In this document: positions 62,319 through 64,000 of the stretch, piece by piece
How positions within the stretch are numbered: the stretch's first letter is position 1
Layout of the letters: every line of letters starts with the position of its first letter
Assembly (NCBI GenBank): GCA_009668015.1
Contig: WJYB01000002.1
Coordinates: 310,001 to 374,000, forward strand
Length of the DNA: 64,000 bases
Origin: Enterobacteriaceae bacterium RIT714
GTDB taxonomy: Bacteria; Pseudomonadota; Gammaproteobacteria; Enterobacterales; Enterobacteriaceae
Direction of reading: 5' to 3'
Program-made: the position numbers and the translations under genes
The notes under the pieces: generated by a model
What the model saw: only the letters and a program-made list of their open reading frames with translations
Database searches by the model: none
Told to the model about the DNA's origin: nothing

Positions 62319-63156
62319 CGCGGTTCGCTCCCGGCTCAAAGGCAGTGCGGAATACGTCGCCCAGCACGTTAAAACTAAACACCGTCAGCAAAATCAAAAT
62401 GCCGGGGAACATCGCCAGCCACGAGGCTTCGCCAATGTACGACTGTGCGTTGTTGAGCATACTCCCCCACGACGCCGCAGGCGCTTGCACCCCCAGTCCG
62501 AGAAAGCTGAGGGTCGATTCCATCAGAATCGCAGAAGCAATGTTCAGCGTGCCGGCCACGATAATCGTCGGCAGGACGCCCGGAATAATGTGGCGCAAAA
62601 TAATCCGCAGCGGGTGTTCGCCCGACGCGCGGGCGTACAGAACATATTCGCGCTCTTTTACCGATAGCGTTTCCGCACGCACCAGTCGCGACATGCTCAT
62701 CCACGTCAGCAGGCTGATAATCAGAATGATGTTATCCACACCCGGTTTCAGATAGGCGTTTACCACCAACAGCAGGAAAAACGCCGGAATGGCCATCAGA
62801 ATATCGACGACGCGCATCATCAGGTTATCCAGCCAGCCGCCAAAATAACCGCTTACCGTTCCCACAACGGTGCCAATCAGGGTGGAGAAGATCATCGCCA
62901 GAAAGCCGACCATCAGCGAGATTTGCCCGCCGTACAGCGCGCGGGTGAAGTAATCCCGCCCGTATTCATCGGTGCCAAACCAGTGCGCTGCATCCGGGGG
63001 TAATGTGCGCGCCCCCAGCGACATCTGGTCGGGATCGTACGGACTCAGCCCCGCGCAAAGCGCAGCAGCAATAAAAATAAACAGGACAAATAAAGAAAAC
63101 TGCGCCGGACGATTACGGCGCAGTTGGTGGCGTACTTGTTGCCAGCGTCTGCTCAT
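62311..63156 (-). CDS. Oligopeptide ABC transporter permease, DppC/OppC-type
   Basis: A 281-residue inner-membrane permease with six helices. The N-terminal helix is followed by the family stretch HWFGTDEYGRDYFTRALYGG, and the EAA loop is near YVLYARASGEHPLRIILRHIIPG. DppC and OppC are about 300 residues. Seven bases follow the first permease gene. Confidence 0.93.
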   Translation of the reverse strand: MSRRWQQVRHQLRRNRPAQFSLFVLFIFIAAALCAGLSPYDPDQMSLGARTLPPDAAHWFGTDEYGRDYFTRALYGGQISLMVGFLAMIFSTLIGTVVGTVSGYFGGWLDNLMMRVVDILMAIPAFFLLLVVNAYLKPGVDNIILIISLLTWMSMSRLVRAETLSVKEREYVLYARASGEHPLRIILRHIIPGVLPTIIVAGTLNIASAILMESTLSFLGLGVQAPAASWGSMLNNAQSYIGEASWLAMFPGILILLTVFSFNVLGDVFRTAFEPGANRDE

Positions 63157-63162
63157 CCGGGG

Positions 63163-64000
63163 TTACCTCAGTGTACGAATACGGGGATCGGCGAAACGAT
63201 AGAGTAAGTCGGCGATCAGATTGCCGACGATCAGCATCAGCGACGACAGCATGATGATTGCCATGATCAGCGGGTAGTCGAGCGAGGTGATCGACTGGAT
63301 CCCCAGCAATCCCATCCCCGGCCACGAAAAGACGCTTTCCGTCACATACGCGCCCACCACCAGCTCGCCAAACGACAAACCAAACAGAGTGATCACCGGC
63401 AGCAGCACGTTTTTCAGCACATGGCGGAACAGGATGCTGGTGCGGGTTGCGCCATACGCCAGCTGGGTTTGCACATAGTCGGCGGAGAGCTGCGAAAAGG
63501 TGTTCGAGCGGATATAGCGCACGTAGCTGGAGAGGTTGTAAAAGGTCAGCGCGATACAGGGCAGCACGCCGTGACGGACCACGTCCAGCCAGTTGTCCTC
63601 CATGCCGATGGTGCGCATTCCCATGCTGGGAAACCAGTTCAGCTGCACCGCAAAGACGGTGATCAGCAAAATACCAAACCAGAAAATCGGTACAGAGATC
63701 CCGATATAGGCGAATAAATTCAGGAGGTGATCCAGCCAGCGGTGTTTGAACGCGCCCGCCAGCAGCCCCAGCGGAATGGCGAGGACAATCGCCATCACCA
63801 GCGACGCGCCCATCAGCCCAAGCGTGGCCGGAATGCGTTCGCCGATCATCTCCAGCACCGGGCGGTGGTAAATCAGCGAGTAGCCCAGATCGCCCTGCAA
63901 CACGTTCTTTAACCACAGGAAGTATTGCGTCACCAGCGGCTTATCCAGCCCCAGGCTCTGACGAATGCGCTCGATATCTTCCAGGGCCATCCGCGGGGTG
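63163..64000 (-). CDS. Oligopeptide ABC transporter permease, DppB/OppB-type, N-terminus beyond window
   Basis: A permease running off the right edge; 279 codons are visible out of an expected 300-340. The frame stays open through the last base (TPRMALEDIERIRQSLGLDKP), the usual loop after the first helix. An internal Met at 63990 is not the real start. The EAA loop is in DYVQTQLAYGATRTSILFRHVLKN. The substrate-binding-protein gene probably lies beyond the right edge. Confidence 0.9.
   Translation of the reverse strand, partial: TPRMALEDIERIRQSLGLDKPLVTQYFLWLKNVLQGDLGYSLIYHRPVLEMIGERIPATLGLMGASLVMAIVLAIPLGLLAGAFKHRWLDHLLNLFAYIGISVPIFWFGILLITVFAVQLNWFPSMGMRTIGMEDNWLDVVRHGVLPCIALTFYNLSSYVRYIRSNTFSQLSADYVQTQLAYGATRTSILFRHVLKNVLLPVITLFGLSFGELVVGAYVTESVFSWPGMGLLGIQSITSLDYPLIMAIIMLSSLMLIVGNLIADLLYRFADPRIRTLR

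Noticed and set aside
63113..63916. 267-codon minus-strand frame overlapping the DppB-type permease
   Set aside because: Same strand but wrong frame; the permease frame has the conserved family motifs and continues off the edge.

Overview
The window looks like an Enterobacteriaceae chromosome of moderate-to-high GC. Gene content fits Enterobacter, Lelliottia or related genera: enteric genes such as gss and yjdF, DgoK/DgoA-type sugar-acid enzymes, and a second (lateral) flagellar locus of the Flag-2 type. I cannot fix genus or species from sequence alone.

Region 1 (1-28237) is one end of a Flag-2 lateral flagellar locus. From the left edge it holds the lateral flagellin lafA (C-terminus cut off by the window), a ToxR-like membrane regulator (lafZ) with a small membrane partner, lafW, flgL-flgB (minus strand), flgA-flgM-flgN (plus), an unrecognised gene, fliJ-fliE and the sigma54 activator lafK (minus), then fliM-fliN-fliP-fliQ-fliR-flhB-flhA (plus). 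Together they encode basal body, rod, hook, C-ring and export apparatus. A near-consensus sigma54 promoter lies between flgB and flgA. Stator, late sigma factor, filament cap and hook-length genes are not in the window and probably lie beyond the left edge.

Region 2 (28282-34582) holds two cyclic-di-GMP proteins (a sensor GGDEF-EAL protein and a stand-alone EAL protein), a quinone-oxidoreductase-like gene divergent from a LysR regulator, and an uncharacterised two-gene membrane operon.

Region 3 (34902-45431) appears to serve plant-polymer and sugar-acid catabolism: a secreted GH28 polygalacturonase, a DgoR-like repressor with candidate operators, DgoK, DgoA, two MFS transporters, an IlvD/Edd dehydratase, a DapA-family lyase and an SDR dehydrogenase.

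Region 4 (45501-57644) starts with a lipoprotein hydrolase, a large autotransporter and yjdF. It continues with a chitinolytic locus: holin, GH19 chitinase, Cys-rich LysR regulator, GH108 muramidase, tail-anchored CadC-like regulator and a GH18 chitinase without a signal peptide. A holin plus a peptidoglycan hydrolase beside leaderless chitinase is the layout of a type 10 (holin/endolysin) secretion system, and is the most interesting system here.

Region 5 (57723-64000) holds glutathionylspermidine synthetase/amidase, a DsbA-like protein, and an oligopeptide-type ABC transporter whose first permease runs off the right edge. No tRNA, rRNA, CRISPR array or insertion sequence was seen.
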